Origin: Dechloromonas sp. TW-R-39-2
GTDB taxonomy: Bacteria; Pseudomonadota; Gammaproteobacteria; Burkholderiales; Rhodocyclaceae
Length of the DNA stretch: 64,000 bases
Assembly (NCBI RefSeq): GCF_016864195.1
Contig: NZ_CP045202.1
Location: forward strand, 496,001-560,000
Reading direction: 5' to 3'
Shown: positions 28,986-37,933 of the stretch, piece after piece
Position numbering within the stretch: the stretch's first letter is position 1
Layout of the letters: each line of letters opens with the position of its first letter
Translations under genes and position numbers: made by a program
The notes under the pieces: generated by a model
Seen by the model: the letters and a program-made list of their open reading frames with translations, nothing else
Told to the model about the DNA's origin: nothing
The model's database searches: none

Positions 28986-29452
28986 AGCTGAGCGTACTCG
29001 CCGTCGGCCATCGCCAGCCCGACTGGGTGAGCGCCGGTTGTGCCGAGTACCTCAAGCGCATGCCGCGCGAACTGCCGGCCAGCGTCACCGAAATCAAGCC
29101 TGAACCGCGCGGCTCCAAGACCCGCGAGCAATTGCTGTCAGCTGAAAAGGGCCGCATCCGCGAAGCCCTGGCCAGCGGCAGCCGCATTGTCGTGCTTGAT
29201 GAAAAGGGTGACGACCTGACCACGCTCAAGCTGGCCAAACGCCTTGAAGCCTGGATGCTCGACGGGCGCGACGTGGTGCTGCTGATCGGCGGGGCCGATG
29301 GTCTCGATGAAGAGTTCAAGCAACAGGCCGACGATCGTCTGCGCCTTTCCAGCCTGACCTTACCGCATGGCATGGCCCGGCTGCTGCTCTGCGAACAGCT
29401 TTATCGCGCGGTCAGCGTCCTGAAAAACCACCCTTACCACCGGGAGGGATGA
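28982..29452 (+). CDS. rlmH: 23S rRNA pseudouridine(1915) N3-methyltransferase RlmH
   Basis: 156 residues of the SPOUT class. It has AVGHRQPDWVSAGCAEYLKRMP, VVLDEKGDDLTTLKLA, the SAM-binding knot VVLLIGGADGLDEEF and LRLSSLTLPHGMARLLLCEQLYRA. The C-terminal NHPYHREG is the family's terminal tail. ATGA overlap with rsfS. Confidence 0.96.
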   Translation: MKLSVLAVGHRQPDWVSAGCAEYLKRMPRELPASVTEIKPEPRGSKTREQLLSAEKGRIREALASGSRIVVLDEKGDDLTTLKLAKRLEAWMLDGRDVVLLIGGADGLDEEFKQQADDRLRLSSLTLPHGMARLLLCEQLYRAVSVLKNHPYHREG

Positions 29453-30057
29453 TGCGTATTTATCTCGCTTCGCGCAGTCCACGCCGTCGTGAATTGCTGA
29501 CCCAGATCGGCGTCGATTTCGATACCGTGATTTTCCGCACCGGCGAGCGCAGCGATCCGCAGACCGATGAAACCCCCTTGCCGGGTGAGGCTGCGCTCGA
29601 CTATGTCGAGCGTGTTGCACGCGCCAAGGCCGAACATGGTGCCCGTCTGCTTGCCTGGCGCAAGTTGCCGTTGCGTCCGGTTTTGTCGGCCGATACGACG
29701 CTGGAGTTCGAAGGGCAGATTATCGGCAAACCGCTCGATGAACACGATGCAGTGGCCATCCTGCGTCGCTTGTCCGGCCAGACGCATCGCGTGCTGACCG
29801 GTGTCGCCGTGGCTTTTGACGGGCGTGTCGACTATGTTTTGTCGCGCAGCGAAGTGACTTTCCGGGTCATCGAAGAGGCTGAAATCCAGCATTACGTGCG
29901 TAGCGGCGAGCCGATGGACAAGGCCGGTGCCTACGGCATCCAGGGCCGTGCCGGGATGTTTGTCGAGCATCTTTCCGGCAGCTACACCGGCGTCATGGGC
30001 CTGCCGCTTTGTGCGACCGGCGAATTGCTCAAGCGAGTCGGGCTCAAGCCTGACTGA
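29449..30057 (+). CDS. maf: Maf-family nucleoside triphosphate pyrophosphatase (YhdE-type)
   Basis: 202 residues. It has YLASRSPRRRELLTQIG, LSADTTLEFEG, ILRRLSGQTHRVLTGVAV and MDKAGAYGIQGRAGMFVEHL, as in YhdE-type Maf proteins that hydrolyse dTTP/UTP and modified nucleotides. A GGGAGG site precedes ATGATG, so the start is 29449 or 29452. It overlaps rlmH. Confidence 0.92.
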   Translation: MMRIYLASRSPRRRELLTQIGVDFDTVIFRTGERSDPQTDETPLPGEAALDYVERVARAKAEHGARLLAWRKLPLRPVLSADTTLEFEGQIIGKPLDEHDAVAILRRLSGQTHRVLTGVAVAFDGRVDYVLSRSEVTFRVIEEAEIQHYVRSGEPMDKAGAYGIQGRAGMFVEHLSGSYTGVMGLPLCATGELLKRVGLKPD

Positions 30058-30090
30058 ACGGTCTGCGCCCGTCGCGATCCGGCGCAGTAC

Positions 30091-30669
30091 TCAAGCCCGC
30101 ATCCAGGCTGGCCTGACGCACAGCGTACCGACGTGGCTGGCCGGCAACGCCAGCTGCATGCAGTGACATTGAGCGAGCCTTTCCGCCAGCGCCGGGGTCC
30201 ATTCTTCTAACGCCAGACCCAGGCATTTCAGGCTGGCCTCATGCGCCGTCCAGGTGGCTGCAAAAGCCTGCGGATCGGCCAGCAGCCGTTGCGCCATGCC
30301 GGGACCCAGATAGTCGCTGGCCAATTGCCGGATTTCCGTCGTGTCGGGCAAGCCGGCATCAAGCCGCATCAGATCGATGCCGACCGGTCCGTTGAAATGA
30401 ATGGCAACCAGCGAAAGTCCGGGCTCGTGCGTGCACGACAGGCCGATTTCAGGATGCCGTTCGAGGCGCAGGGGGCGGCCTGCTTCCGCGATCAGACGAT
30501 GGTCGATGCCTTGTTCGGCCAGAACTTCGCTCAGGGCCTGTCGCAGCCGTTGGCGAGCCGTATCGCGAATCGGCGTTTCGGGCGTGTCGACCGCGATAAC
30601 GATCAGGCCCTCGTGCCGAATTGCCTGCCCGGCGCATGCCGGCCAGTGATGGATGGGCGGAGCGCGCAC
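30091..30669 (-). CDS. 4'-phosphopantetheinyl transferase (Sfp-like) of the NRPS operon
   Basis: 192 residues. The paired PPTase motifs are present: GIDLMRL (Mg-binding aspartate; the more usual form is GxDxE) and WTAHEASLKCLGL, the WxxxEAxxK signature. SCTHEPGLSLVAI is the upstream substrate block. It starts nine bases after the NRPS stop on the same strand, so it very probably primes the carrier domain of that NRPS. Convergent with maf. Confidence 0.82.
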   Translation of the reverse strand: MRAPPIHHWPACAGQAIRHEGLIVIAVDTPETPIRDTARQRLRQALSEVLAEQGIDHRLIAEAGRPLRLERHPEIGLSCTHEPGLSLVAIHFNGPVGIDLMRLDAGLPDTTEIRQLASDYLGPGMAQRLLADPQAFAATWTAHEASLKCLGLALEEWTPALAERLAQCHCMQLALPASHVGTLCVRPAWMRA

Positions 30670-30678
30670 CCGCGGCGA

Positions 30679-33600
30679 TCAGTTGCGGGCCGGTGCCGCA
30701 GGACAACCGCGCCAGCTTGATCCGGCCGGCAGGCTTTCACCCTTCATGACCAGCGTCAGCGGTCCGAGGCGAACATTGTCGGCGACCGCCGCACCGTAGA
30801 GCACGGTGCTGCGCGGCCCCATGTAAACCCGTTTGCCGATGACCACTTCGTCGATTTTCATGACGCGATCTTCAAACAAATGGGTTTGCGGGCAGGCCAG
30901 GGCGTTGATCTCGCTGTGTTCGCCAATGCGGACGCAATCGAATTCGGTGACATCGGTGGTGTCGATATAAACCCCGCGTCCGATACGGCAACCCAGCATG
31001 TTGAGTGCGATCGGCAACCACGGCGTCCCGCGCAGGTAGCGCATGAAGTTGGGGACAGCGATGCCTTCGTACAGGCTGGTGACGGCTTCCGACAGCCAGA
31101 CAAACGGCGTCCACATCGGGGCCGAAGCTTTGCGGTAATTGCCGATGAACAGCCACTTGAAAAGGACGACAAAGAAAAATGCGCCGATCCCGAACAGTAG
31201 CCCGGCCAGGGTCAGGGCCGTAAAGGCCGCGCGCCACTCACCGGTTTCGGCCAGCGGCATGACGTTGAGTACGACGGTGTAGCCGACGGCAATGACCAGC
31301 GCGTGTGGCGAGATGATGCGGAAAGCTTCGACCAGGGCGCGCCCCAGGCGGCGGGCGCGTGACGGGCGGAAAGTCAGGGCTTCGGGGAAGCCGGCGGTTT
31401 GTTCGCGGGCCGGCAGGTTGATCGGTGGTGAGCCGAGCCAGGTATCGCCTGGTTGCATCCGGGCGTTGTCTGGTGCGCGTGAATGAACGCCGATCAGCAC
31501 GTTTTCCGGCAGGATGGTGCCGTCCGGAATGAAGGCACCGTTGCCGACGAAACTGCGCCGGGAAACCACGGTGGGCTGGATCGACATCCAGCCGCCATCA
31601 ATATCTTCATCGCCGAGCATGACGGCATCGGCGATGAAGGTTTCGTCGCCGAGCGTCAGCAGGTCGGGTACCAGACCTTGAGCGGTCGAGATTTCGGCAT
31701 CGCGCCCGACCTTGGCGCCGAGCAATCTGTACCAGAATGGGGCGTAGACCGTGGCATAGATGCCGTGCAGGATATTCAGGCTGGACTCCTGGATCTGGTT
31801 GACCAGCCAGCGGCTGCAATAGACCCGGCTGTGAATTGCCCAGCGCCCGGCTTTCAGGCGGGGGAGCAGCGTCCAGCGGAAAAGTGCCGAACCGAGGAGG
31901 GTGCCGATGATCAGGACGGCGGTGCCCGGAAAGGCGAAGCCGAAATATTTGATCAGTTGCCAGGGGATGCCCGGCACCGGCTGTCCCGGGTCGCTGTCCA
32001 GCCAGTCGACCAACATGAAGCTGGGGAACACCGGCATGAAAAACAGGATTGCCGTGGTCAACACGCCGCAGACATAAAAAATGGCTTCCCCGGTAATTCG
32101 CCAGCCGGAAACCTGTGGCCGGGGAGGCAACGTATCTGCCTCGAAGGGGCCGATGTCACGAGCCGGTGAGCCGCTCCAGATACGGCGAGCCGGTATTTCC
32201 TGGCCATCGCTCAGGGCAGATTGTCCTTCGAGATGACCTGCCTGACGAATGCAGGTATTGCCTTCCAGGACGGAATAGGAGCCGATGTTGGCATCATCTT
32301 CCAGAGTGATGCGGCCAAGGTGCAGCTGGCCGCGCTCGACCCGTGCATTTTCCAGATTCACGGCATTGCCGATGCTCACGCCGTGGCCGATTTCAAGCAG
32401 GTCGTGGGCGCGCAGCGTGATGTTGCCGATCACGGCCTCGCGGCCGATCCGGGCGCCCAGGGCGCGCAGCCACCAGACCATCAGGGGAGAGCCGCTGAGC
32501 ATGTAGGCCGGTGCGCCTTCTATCATCCGGTCGGCCAGCCACCAGCGGAAATAGGTCATTCCCCAGAGTGGGTAACTGCCGGCTTTTAGACGGCCGGCGA
32601 TCAGCCACTTGCCAGCAATGGCCAGGGCGAAACCGAGCAGGGTTGCGAACAGGAAAACCCCGACCGAAACTGCGACAGCGCGGGCAATCGAGTCGCCGGG
32701 GTCGCCAGTGAAGAAATGGTAGGTGAAGAACGGGGCCAGCCACTGGCCCATGCGCAGGCCGACCAGCAAGGGCAGGATGCAGGCCTGGGCAATGCCGCAT
32801 AGCCAGCGTTTCAGCGGTGACGGGGTGACCCAGCTTGCCGCACTGCTGTCGCTGGTCAGCTCCGTGGTGGCGTCGAGTGCTTCGACAATCCTGCCGATTT
32901 GTCGGTTGAGGTAAATGTCGCGGACCGAAAATCCGGCGAAGCGCGTTTCTGTCCGCAGACTGGAGGCCAGACGGGCGGCGAGCAGCGAATGGCCGCCGAG
33001 ATCGCTGAAAAAATCGGCGGCCCGCTGGATCGGCTGGCCGGGAAACAAACGGGCGAGGGCGGCGAACAGGATTTCCTCGGTCGGCGTTTGTGGCTCATCC
33101 GACTCGCCGGTCAGTCCGGCTGGCATGTCGAGCGGTCGGGCGCGCAGGGCCTTGCGGTCGATCTTGCCGGAAGTCAGGCGCGGCATGCTGTCGAGCATTT
33201 CGAAATGGGCCGGCACCATGTAGGGCGGCAAGGTCTCGCTCAGTGCGCTGCGCAACGTGCCGGCGCTGGCCGTACTGTTTTCCTCAAGCACGAGGTAGGC
33301 GACCAGGCGCTCGATCTCCTCGTCCTGGCGCAGGATGACCGCCGCCGTGCCGACACCGGCCTGGCGGGTCAGGGTGGCTTCGATTTCACCAAGTTCGACA
33401 CGGAAACCACGAATCTTGACCTGATCATCGGTTCGCCCGAGGCAGTGGATCTGGCCATTCTCATCAATGCGTGCCAGATCGCCGGTGCGGTAGAGCCGGC
33501 TTTCGTGCGGCGTGCCGGCCCACGGATTGGCGAGGAATTTCTCGGCGGTCAGATCGGGGCGGCCGAGATAGCCTGCCGCGACCCCCGGCCCGGTGATACA

Positions 33601-34671
33601 TAGTTCCCCGGTTTCGCCTTGGGAAAGCAGGCGCAAAGGCTGGTCGACCGCGGCATCGACGATCAGCAGGCCGTAATTCGGCAAAGGCCGGCCGATGGTC
33701 ACCGGCTGGCCGGGATGCAGTTCGGCCAGACTGGCCGAGACGGTCGCCTCGGTCGGGCCGTAGGTGTTGAATACCTGGCGACCGGCGTTGGCCCAGCGTT
33801 CGACGATGGCTTGCGGACAGGCTTCGCCGCCCAGGTTGATCAGCCGCAGGCCGGGTACGTCGCAATTGAACAGCGCCAGCAAGGTCGGGACGGCATGCAG
33901 GACGCTGACCTGGTTTTTGATCAGCGCCAGCGGCAGGGCTTCGGGATCGGTCGCCACTTCCTTCGGGGCGAGCCAGAGCGTCGCACCGACCAGGTAACTG
34001 ATCCAGATTTCCTCGAAAGACATGTCGAAGGCGACCGAAAAGCCCTGATAGACTCGGTCGCTTTCCCGGATGCCGAGAATGGCATTCTCGCTGCGCAGGA
34101 AATGGCAGATGGCGCCCTGGTTGATCAGGATGCCTTTCGGTTTGCCGGTCGAGCCGGAGGTATAGATGACGTAAGCCGGATCTTCCGGCCGGGCATCATG
34201 GCGATGATTGAGCGGCCCCGGGTGAGCTGCCTGCAGTTCGCTGCTCAGCCAGCTGCGGCAAGCCAGCGGGCTGACCGGTGTGTGGCTGACCAAGCCGGCA
34301 GCGCAGGCATCATCGAGACAGACATTGATGCGGTCGACCGGCGTATCGGCATCAAAAGGCAGCCAGGCGGCACCGGTCTTGGCAATGCCCAGTTGCATGA
34401 CAAGCAGGTCGATGCCGCGCGGCAGCCACAGCCCGACAATCTGGCCAGGACGAACGCCATCGGCGATCAGGCGCGAGGCAACCCGGTCGGCCGCCGCATT
34501 CAACTCGCCGTAGCTGAGTTGGCGACCGGCAAAGATCAGGGCCGTTTTGTCCGCCAGACGCGCTGCCGTTGCTTCAAAAAGATCGGCCAGTACTTCATGG
34601 CGGATCAGGTCTGGGGCATCGGGGCCGGCAAGACGGCCGGGCTGGTCGGGAACGGAGCAATTTTCGAGCAT
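30679..34671 (-). CDS. Pls/PosA-type membrane NRPS (A-PCP-TM-beta-helix)
   Basis: 1330 residues from ATG 34671 (a TTG lies five codons upstream). The adenylation domain spans about 20-520: VIYTSGSTGKPKGI, FDMSFEEIW, NTYGPTEATVSA, YRTGDLARI, DQVKIRGFRVELGEIEATL and SGKIDRKALRA. A carrier domain with the pantetheine serine in DLGGHSLLAA (about 561) follows. The remaining roughly 700 residues alternate membrane helices with three hexapeptide-repeat beta-helix blocks (near 740-830, 980-1090, 1220-1310). There is no condensation or thioesterase domain. The same layout occurs in epsilon-poly-lysine synthetase, which builds cationic homopolymers. My hand-aligned specificity code is D-M-E-H-I-L-T-V-S-K; substrate unproven. 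Confidence 0.88.
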   Translation of the reverse strand: MLENCSVPDQPGRLAGPDAPDLIRHEVLADLFEATAARLADKTALIFAGRQLSYGELNAAADRVASRLIADGVRPGQIVGLWLPRGIDLLVMQLGIAKTGAAWLPFDADTPVDRINVCLDDACAAGLVSHTPVSPLACRSWLSSELQAAHPGPLNHRHDARPEDPAYVIYTSGSTGKPKGILINQGAICHFLRSENAILGIRESDRVYQGFSVAFDMSFEEIWISYLVGATLWLAPKEVATDPEALPLALIKNQVSVLHAVPTLLALFNCDVPGLRLINLGGEACPQAIVERWANAGRQVFNTYGPTEATVSASLAELHPGQPVTIGRPLPNYGLLIVDAAVDQPLRLLSQGETGELCITGPGVAAGYLGRPDLTAEKFLANPWAGTPHESRLYRTGDLARIDENGQIHCLGRTDDQVKIRGFRVELGEIEATLTRQAGVGTAAVILRQDEEIERLVAYLVLEENSTASAGTLRSALSETLPPYMVPAHFEMLDSMPRLTSGKIDRKALRARPLDMPAGLTGESDEPQTPTEEILFAALARLFPGQPIQRAADFFSDLGGHSLLAARLASSLRTETRFAGFSVRDIYLNRQIGRIVEALDATTELTSDSSAASWVTPSPLKRWLCGIAQACILPLLVGLRMGQWLAPFFTYHFFTGDPGDSIARAVAVSVGVFLFATLLGFALAIAGKWLIAGRLKAGSYPLWGMTYFRWWLADRMIEGAPAYMLSGSPLMVWWLRALGARIGREAVIGNITLRAHDLLEIGHGVSIGNAVNLENARVERGQLHLGRITLEDDANIGSYSVLEGNTCIRQAGHLEGQSALSDGQEIPARRIWSGSPARDIGPFEADTLPPRPQVSGWRITGEAIFYVCGVLTTAILFFMPVFPSFMLVDWLDSDPGQPVPGIPWQLIKYFGFAFPGTAVLIIGTLLGSALFRWTLLPRLKAGRWAIHSRVYCSRWLVNQIQESSLNILHGIYATVYAPFWYRLLGAKVGRDAEISTAQGLVPDLLTLGDETFIADAVMLGDEDIDGGWMSIQPTVVSRRSFVGNGAFIPDGTILPENVLIGVHSRAPDNARMQPGDTWLGSPPINLPAREQTAGFPEALTFRPSRARRLGRALVEAFRIISPHALVIAVGYTVVLNVMPLAETGEWRAAFTALTLAGLLFGIGAFFFVVLFKWLFIGNYRKASAPMWTPFVWLSEAVTSLYEGIAVPNFMRYLRGTPWLPIALNMLGCRIGRGVYIDTTDVTEFDCVRIGEHSEINALACPQTHLFEDRVMKIDEVVIGKRVYMGPRSTVLYGAAVADNVRLGPLTLVMKGESLPAGSSWRGCPAAPARN

Positions 34672-34733
34672 GCCGGATTGTGCCAAATCCTGCGCCCAAG
34701 CGGGGGCGAAGGGGGTGGATCGGGTAAAAATTA

Positions 34734-35783
34734 TTATCGGATGAGCATGGCCAGTTGCCGGGCAGCTTGCTCGATGCCATCGGGCAAAGGCAAGCCCGGC
34801 ATCGCCTGGCGGTCGACTTGTTCGAGTGCGGCCGCCAGATCGCCGTCAACGAGTTGCCGGGCGTCGATTTCATGGCAGCGACCATGGCTGGCCAGCCAGG
34901 CAATCAGGCAGTCCTGTTCGGGCCAGTCATCGCGCCGCTGGTAGAGCACCGGCGTGCCGTTGCAGGCGGCCTCGGTGAATGTGCCATAGCCGGGCTTGGT
35001 GATCACCGCATCGACGGAACAGAGCAAATCGGTAAACGACAGCTTGAAATGTTCGATGACGATCGCATCCGGGTGCCGGCATTGCCAGTTTCCCGGTACC
35101 AGCCAGCGCACGCCGGGCAGGCGCGGCCACTGTTCGACGGGCAGATGATGGGCAATGCCGCCCATGGCCACGAGTACGCCTTTGTCTGCCCCCAGGCCGA
35201 GATCATGGGCGTGACCGCGGGCGGCAATCGGCGCAACGGGCTGAAGATTGTTCAATGTCGGCATCGGCATGCCGGGGGTGACGCGCAAAAAGACCTGTGC
35301 GGCGTTGTAGGCAGCCAGCATCTCGCGGTGTATCGGCCCAGCCCAACTTTGATCGCTGAAAAAATGGGCAAAAAGATCGGCCCAGTTGAGCGAACACAGG
35401 CTGGCTGAGGGAATTCCGGCATTGGCTGCCGCTGCTAGCGGCAGATAGCTGACGTTGGTCAGGACCAGATCGGGTTTGAGCTTCGCCAGAAATTCGCTTT
35501 CGGCTGCGATGCGTCCCGGCCAGTCGGCATGTGCCTGGCGATAGGCCGCGGCACTGGCCTTCAGATCGACGCGGGTCGAGTCGAGCATGACGTAGCCGAA
35601 ATCGCTGCTTCCTTCGATCAGACGGTAAGGCGACTGGATGCGTTGCGCCAGTTTGCGGGCCGGCAAGCCGCTGCGCACGGTCAACTGTAAATCGGGCTGC
35701 ATTTTGCCCAGCGCGTTGAGGACCGGTGCGGTAATCGCCAGATGGCCGAAGCCGTGGCTTGAAATGTCGACAAATAAATGCAT
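34734..35783 (-). CDS. GT-B glycosyltransferase-like protein upstream of the NRPS
   Basis: 349 residues. The N-terminus LFVDISSHGFGHLAITAPVLNAL resembles MurG/UDP-glycosyltransferase-like proteins that carry a GxGH motif, and a C-terminal AVITKPGYGTFTEAACNGTPVLYQRR resembles the GT28/GT1 donor site. It precedes the NRPS by 62 bases and is likely its operon partner. Either a sugar is attached to the product or the protein is a kinase-like GT-B relative; not decidable here. Confidence 0.65.
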   Translation of the reverse strand: MHLFVDISSHGFGHLAITAPVLNALGKMQPDLQLTVRSGLPARKLAQRIQSPYRLIEGSSDFGYVMLDSTRVDLKASAAAYRQAHADWPGRIAAESEFLAKLKPDLVLTNVSYLPLAAAANAGIPSASLCSLNWADLFAHFFSDQSWAGPIHREMLAAYNAAQVFLRVTPGMPMPTLNNLQPVAPIAARGHAHDLGLGADKGVLVAMGGIAHHLPVEQWPRLPGVRWLVPGNWQCRHPDAIVIEHFKLSFTDLLCSVDAVITKPGYGTFTEAACNGTPVLYQRRDDWPEQDCLIAWLASHGRCHEIDARQLVDGDLAAALEQVDRQAMPGLPLPDGIEQAARQLAMLIR

Positions 35784-35825
35784 GGCGCATTTTAGCGCGA
35801 GACGGCTGCCGCACCGGCCATTGAA

Positions 35826-35848
35826 AAAGGCAGCACGAAGCTGCCTTT
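35826..35848. terminator. Bidirectional stem-loop terminator
   Basis: AAAGGCAGC / GCTGCCTTT form a perfect nine-base stem with a five-base loop, flanked by an A-run on the left (35824-35828) and a TTT-C-T run on the right. It separates the 3' end of paaF from the NRPS-operon glycosyltransferase; both genes are on the minus strand. Confidence 0.78.
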
Positions 35849-35871
35849 CTGATCCAACCCTGTCGTGCGGC

Positions 35872-36645
35872 TTAGCGGTTCTTGAACACCGGCTTGCGTT
35901 TCTCGACGAAGGCGGCCATGCCTTCCTTCTGGTCTTCCAGCGCGAAGGCCGAGTGGAAGACGCGGCGTTCGAACAGCAGGCCTTCGTTGAGCGAGCTTTC
36001 GTAGGCGCGGTTGACCGTTTCCTTGATCATCATCGCCACCGGCAGCGAGAAGCCGGCGATGGTCTGGGCGGCTTTCAGGGTTTCTTCGAGCAACTGTTCG
36101 GCCGGGATGATGCGGGCGACCAGACCGGCCTTTTCGGCTTCGGCGGCGTCCATCATGCGCCCGGTCAGGCACATGTCCATGGCTTTGGCCTTGCCGATGG
36201 CGCGCGGCAGGCGCTGCGTGCCGCCAGCGCCGGGCATGGTGCCGAGCTTGATTTCCGGCTGGCCGAACTTGGCGGTGTCGGCGGCATAGATCATGTCGCA
36301 CATCATCGCCATTTCGCAGCCGCCGCCCAGCGCGAAGCCCGCCACTGCGGCGATCACCGGCTTGCGGGCGGTTTTGACGCGCTCCCAGTTGCGGGTGATG
36401 AAATCAGTCTTGTAGGCGTGCATGTAATCGAAGTCCTTCATGAAGCCGATGTCGGCTCCAGCGGCGAAGGCTTTCTCATTACCGGTGATGACGATACAGC
36501 CGATGTTTTCGTCGGCTTCGAAGGCGTCGACCGCGGCACCGATGCCGTCGACCACGTCATTGTTCAGCGCATTCATCGCCTCCGGGCGGTTGATGCGGAT
36601 CAGACCCACTTTGCCGTGGATTTCGGTCAGAACTACTTGTGTCAT
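35872..36645 (-). CDS. paaF: Enoyl-CoA hydratase PaaF (2,3-dehydroadipyl-CoA hydratase)
   Basis: 257-residue crotonase. It has [16 protein letters not shown], the oxyanion-hole [37 protein letters not shown] and [19 protein letters not shown] with both catalytic glutamates of a true hydratase. GGAGAG precedes ATG 36645. In phenylacetate catabolism this step hydrates 2,3-dehydroadipyl-CoA. It is separated from the rest of the cluster by a terminator, so it may be transcribed separately. The role as PaaF is by context; the crotonase class is certain. Confidence 0.85.
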   Translation of the reverse strand: MTQVVLTEIHGKVGLIRINRPEAMNALNNDVVDGIGAAVDAFEADENIGCIVITGNEKAFAAGADIGFMKDFDYMHAYKTDFITRNWERVKTARKPVIAAVAGFALGGGCEMAMMCDMIYAADTAKFGQPEIKLGTMPGAGGTQRLPRAIGKAKAMDMCLTGRMMDAAEAEKAGLVARIIPAEQLLEETLKAAQTIAGFSLPVAMMIKETVNRAYESSLNEGLLFERRVFHSAFALEDQKEGMAAFVEKRKPVFKNR

Positions 36646-36663
36646 TGCTGCTCTCCAGAGTGC

Positions 36664-36699
36664 AAAAAAATGGCCGCCAAGGGCATGCCCCGGGCGGCC
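36664..36699 (-). terminator. Rho-independent terminator after the binding-protein gene
   Basis: On the minus strand GGCCGCC and GGCGGCC pair around a GC-rich loop that is itself self-complementary (GGGCATGCCC), followed by ATTTTTTT. It lies immediately after the ABC binding-protein stop and before the paaF ribosome site, so it should end most transcripts from the upstream paa genes. Confidence 0.85.
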
Positions 36700-36717
36700 C
36701 AAGTCGAATGAATCTTG

Positions 36718-37863
36718 TTATTGAACGAGCGACCAGTCGCCGTTCTTGATCTCAAGCAGGCGGAAAGCCGAGAGATCGAGGCCCATGTGGTCGGTCGCAG
36801 ACATATTAACCACGCCGCCGGTTCCGACATAGCCCTTGGTCGCTTCGATGGCATCGCGTACGGCGGCCTTGTCGGTCGATTTGGCCCGTTTGATGGCGTC
36901 GACCGCAATCATCAGACCGTCATAGGCGTGACCGCCGAAGGAGGAAACGTCGTTCTTCCACTTGTCGTTGTAAGCCTTGGTGTAGGCCGTGACCACCGGC
37001 TTTTGCGGGTCCTTGGCATCGAGCTTGTCGGCAACGAGCAGTGCCGCTGCCGGCAAACGAACCCCTTCGGCCGCCGGTCCGGCGAGCTTGATGAACTCTT
37101 CGGAAGCGACGCCGTGAGCGTGATAGAGCGGCAGGCTGATGCCCAGTTGCTTGTAGTTCTTGGTGACGATGGCCGGACCCTGGCCGAGACCGAAGACAAA
37201 CACGGCCTGGACGCCGGCGGTGTTCTTGATCTTGGTCAGCTGCGGGCTCATGTCGGTGTCTTTCGGACCGTAGGTCTCGTTGGCCACCAGGGTGACGCCG
37301 TATTTGGCGGCAACGCCTTCGGTTTCCTTCTTGCCGGAATTACCGAAGCCGCTGGTTTCGGAGAGCAGGGCAACCTTGGTCAGGCCGCGCTTCTTCATGT
37401 CCTCGAAGACCTTTTCAGCCGCCATGCGGTCGGTGTGCGGGGTTTTGAAAATCCATTTCTTGACCGGCTCGACAATGACCACGGCACCGGCCAGCGAAAT
37501 GAAAGGAATACCGGCTTTTTCAACCAGTGGGGCCATCGACATGGTGGCGCCGGTGGTTGTGCCGCCGACCAGGATGTCGACCTTGTCGTCGTCGATCAGG
37601 CGCTTGGCAAAGCCGTTGGCCTTGTTGGCATCGCTGCCGTCGTCGTAATGTACCAGCTGGAGCGGACGACCGAGCACGCCGCCCTTCTTGTTGATGTCTT
37701 CGACGTACATCTGGATCGTTTTCAGTTCCGGATCGCCGAGGAAGGCGGCCGGGCCGGTGACCGAGAGTACCGAGCCGATCTTGATCGGTTCGGCGGCGAT
37801 GGCGCCAAAGGCACCGAGGACCAGCGCAGCACCGGCAACCAGCTTCTTGATGGTTTGTTTCAT
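36718..37863 (-). CDS. ABC transporter substrate-binding protein, Leu/Ile/Val-type (Peripla_BP_6)
   Basis: 381 residues with a signal peptide (KKLVAGAALVLGAFGAIAAEP). The mature domain has IKIGSVLSVTGPAAFLGDPELKTIQMYVEDINKKGG and later VDILVGGTTTGATMSMAPLVEKAGIPFIS, typical of the LivK/AmiC type I fold. No permease or ATPase gene is in the window, so it is an orphan receptor. Its position within the paa genes suggests phenylacetate or another aromatic acid as ligand (inference). GAGGAG precedes the ATG. Confidence 0.88.
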   Translation of the reverse strand: MKQTIKKLVAGAALVLGAFGAIAAEPIKIGSVLSVTGPAAFLGDPELKTIQMYVEDINKKGGVLGRPLQLVHYDDGSDANKANGFAKRLIDDDKVDILVGGTTTGATMSMAPLVEKAGIPFISLAGAVVIVEPVKKWIFKTPHTDRMAAEKVFEDMKKRGLTKVALLSETSGFGNSGKKETEGVAAKYGVTLVANETYGPKDTDMSPQLTKIKNTAGVQAVFVFGLGQGPAIVTKNYKQLGISLPLYHAHGVASEEFIKLAGPAAEGVRLPAAALLVADKLDAKDPQKPVVTAYTKAYNDKWKNDVSSFGGHAYDGLMIAVDAIKRAKSTDKAAVRDAIEATKGYVGTGGVVNMSATDHMGLDLSAFRLLEIKNGDWSLVQ

Positions 37864-37899
37864 GGTTTGTCTCCTCTGTTTTAATCGTTACGAATTATG

Positions 37900-37909
37900 G
37901 AATACATTC
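37900..37909. promoter_or_regulatory. Candidate operator upstream of the binding-protein gene
   Basis: GAATACATTC is a short palindrome in the AT-rich 70-base gap between paaJ and the binding-protein gene. Its minus-strand core AATGTAT also occurs twice in the paaN/diiron intergenic region, so both could be PaaX-type sites. No clear sigma70 promoter could be fixed around it. Confidence 0.35.
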
Positions 37910-37933
37910 TACTAAAAGAAAACACAGCAAAGA

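Noticed and set aside
35872-36645. Calling this crotonase a second PaaG isomerase.
   Set aside because: It has the glutamate pattern of a hydratase rather than the aspartate seen in PaaG at 42493-43287.
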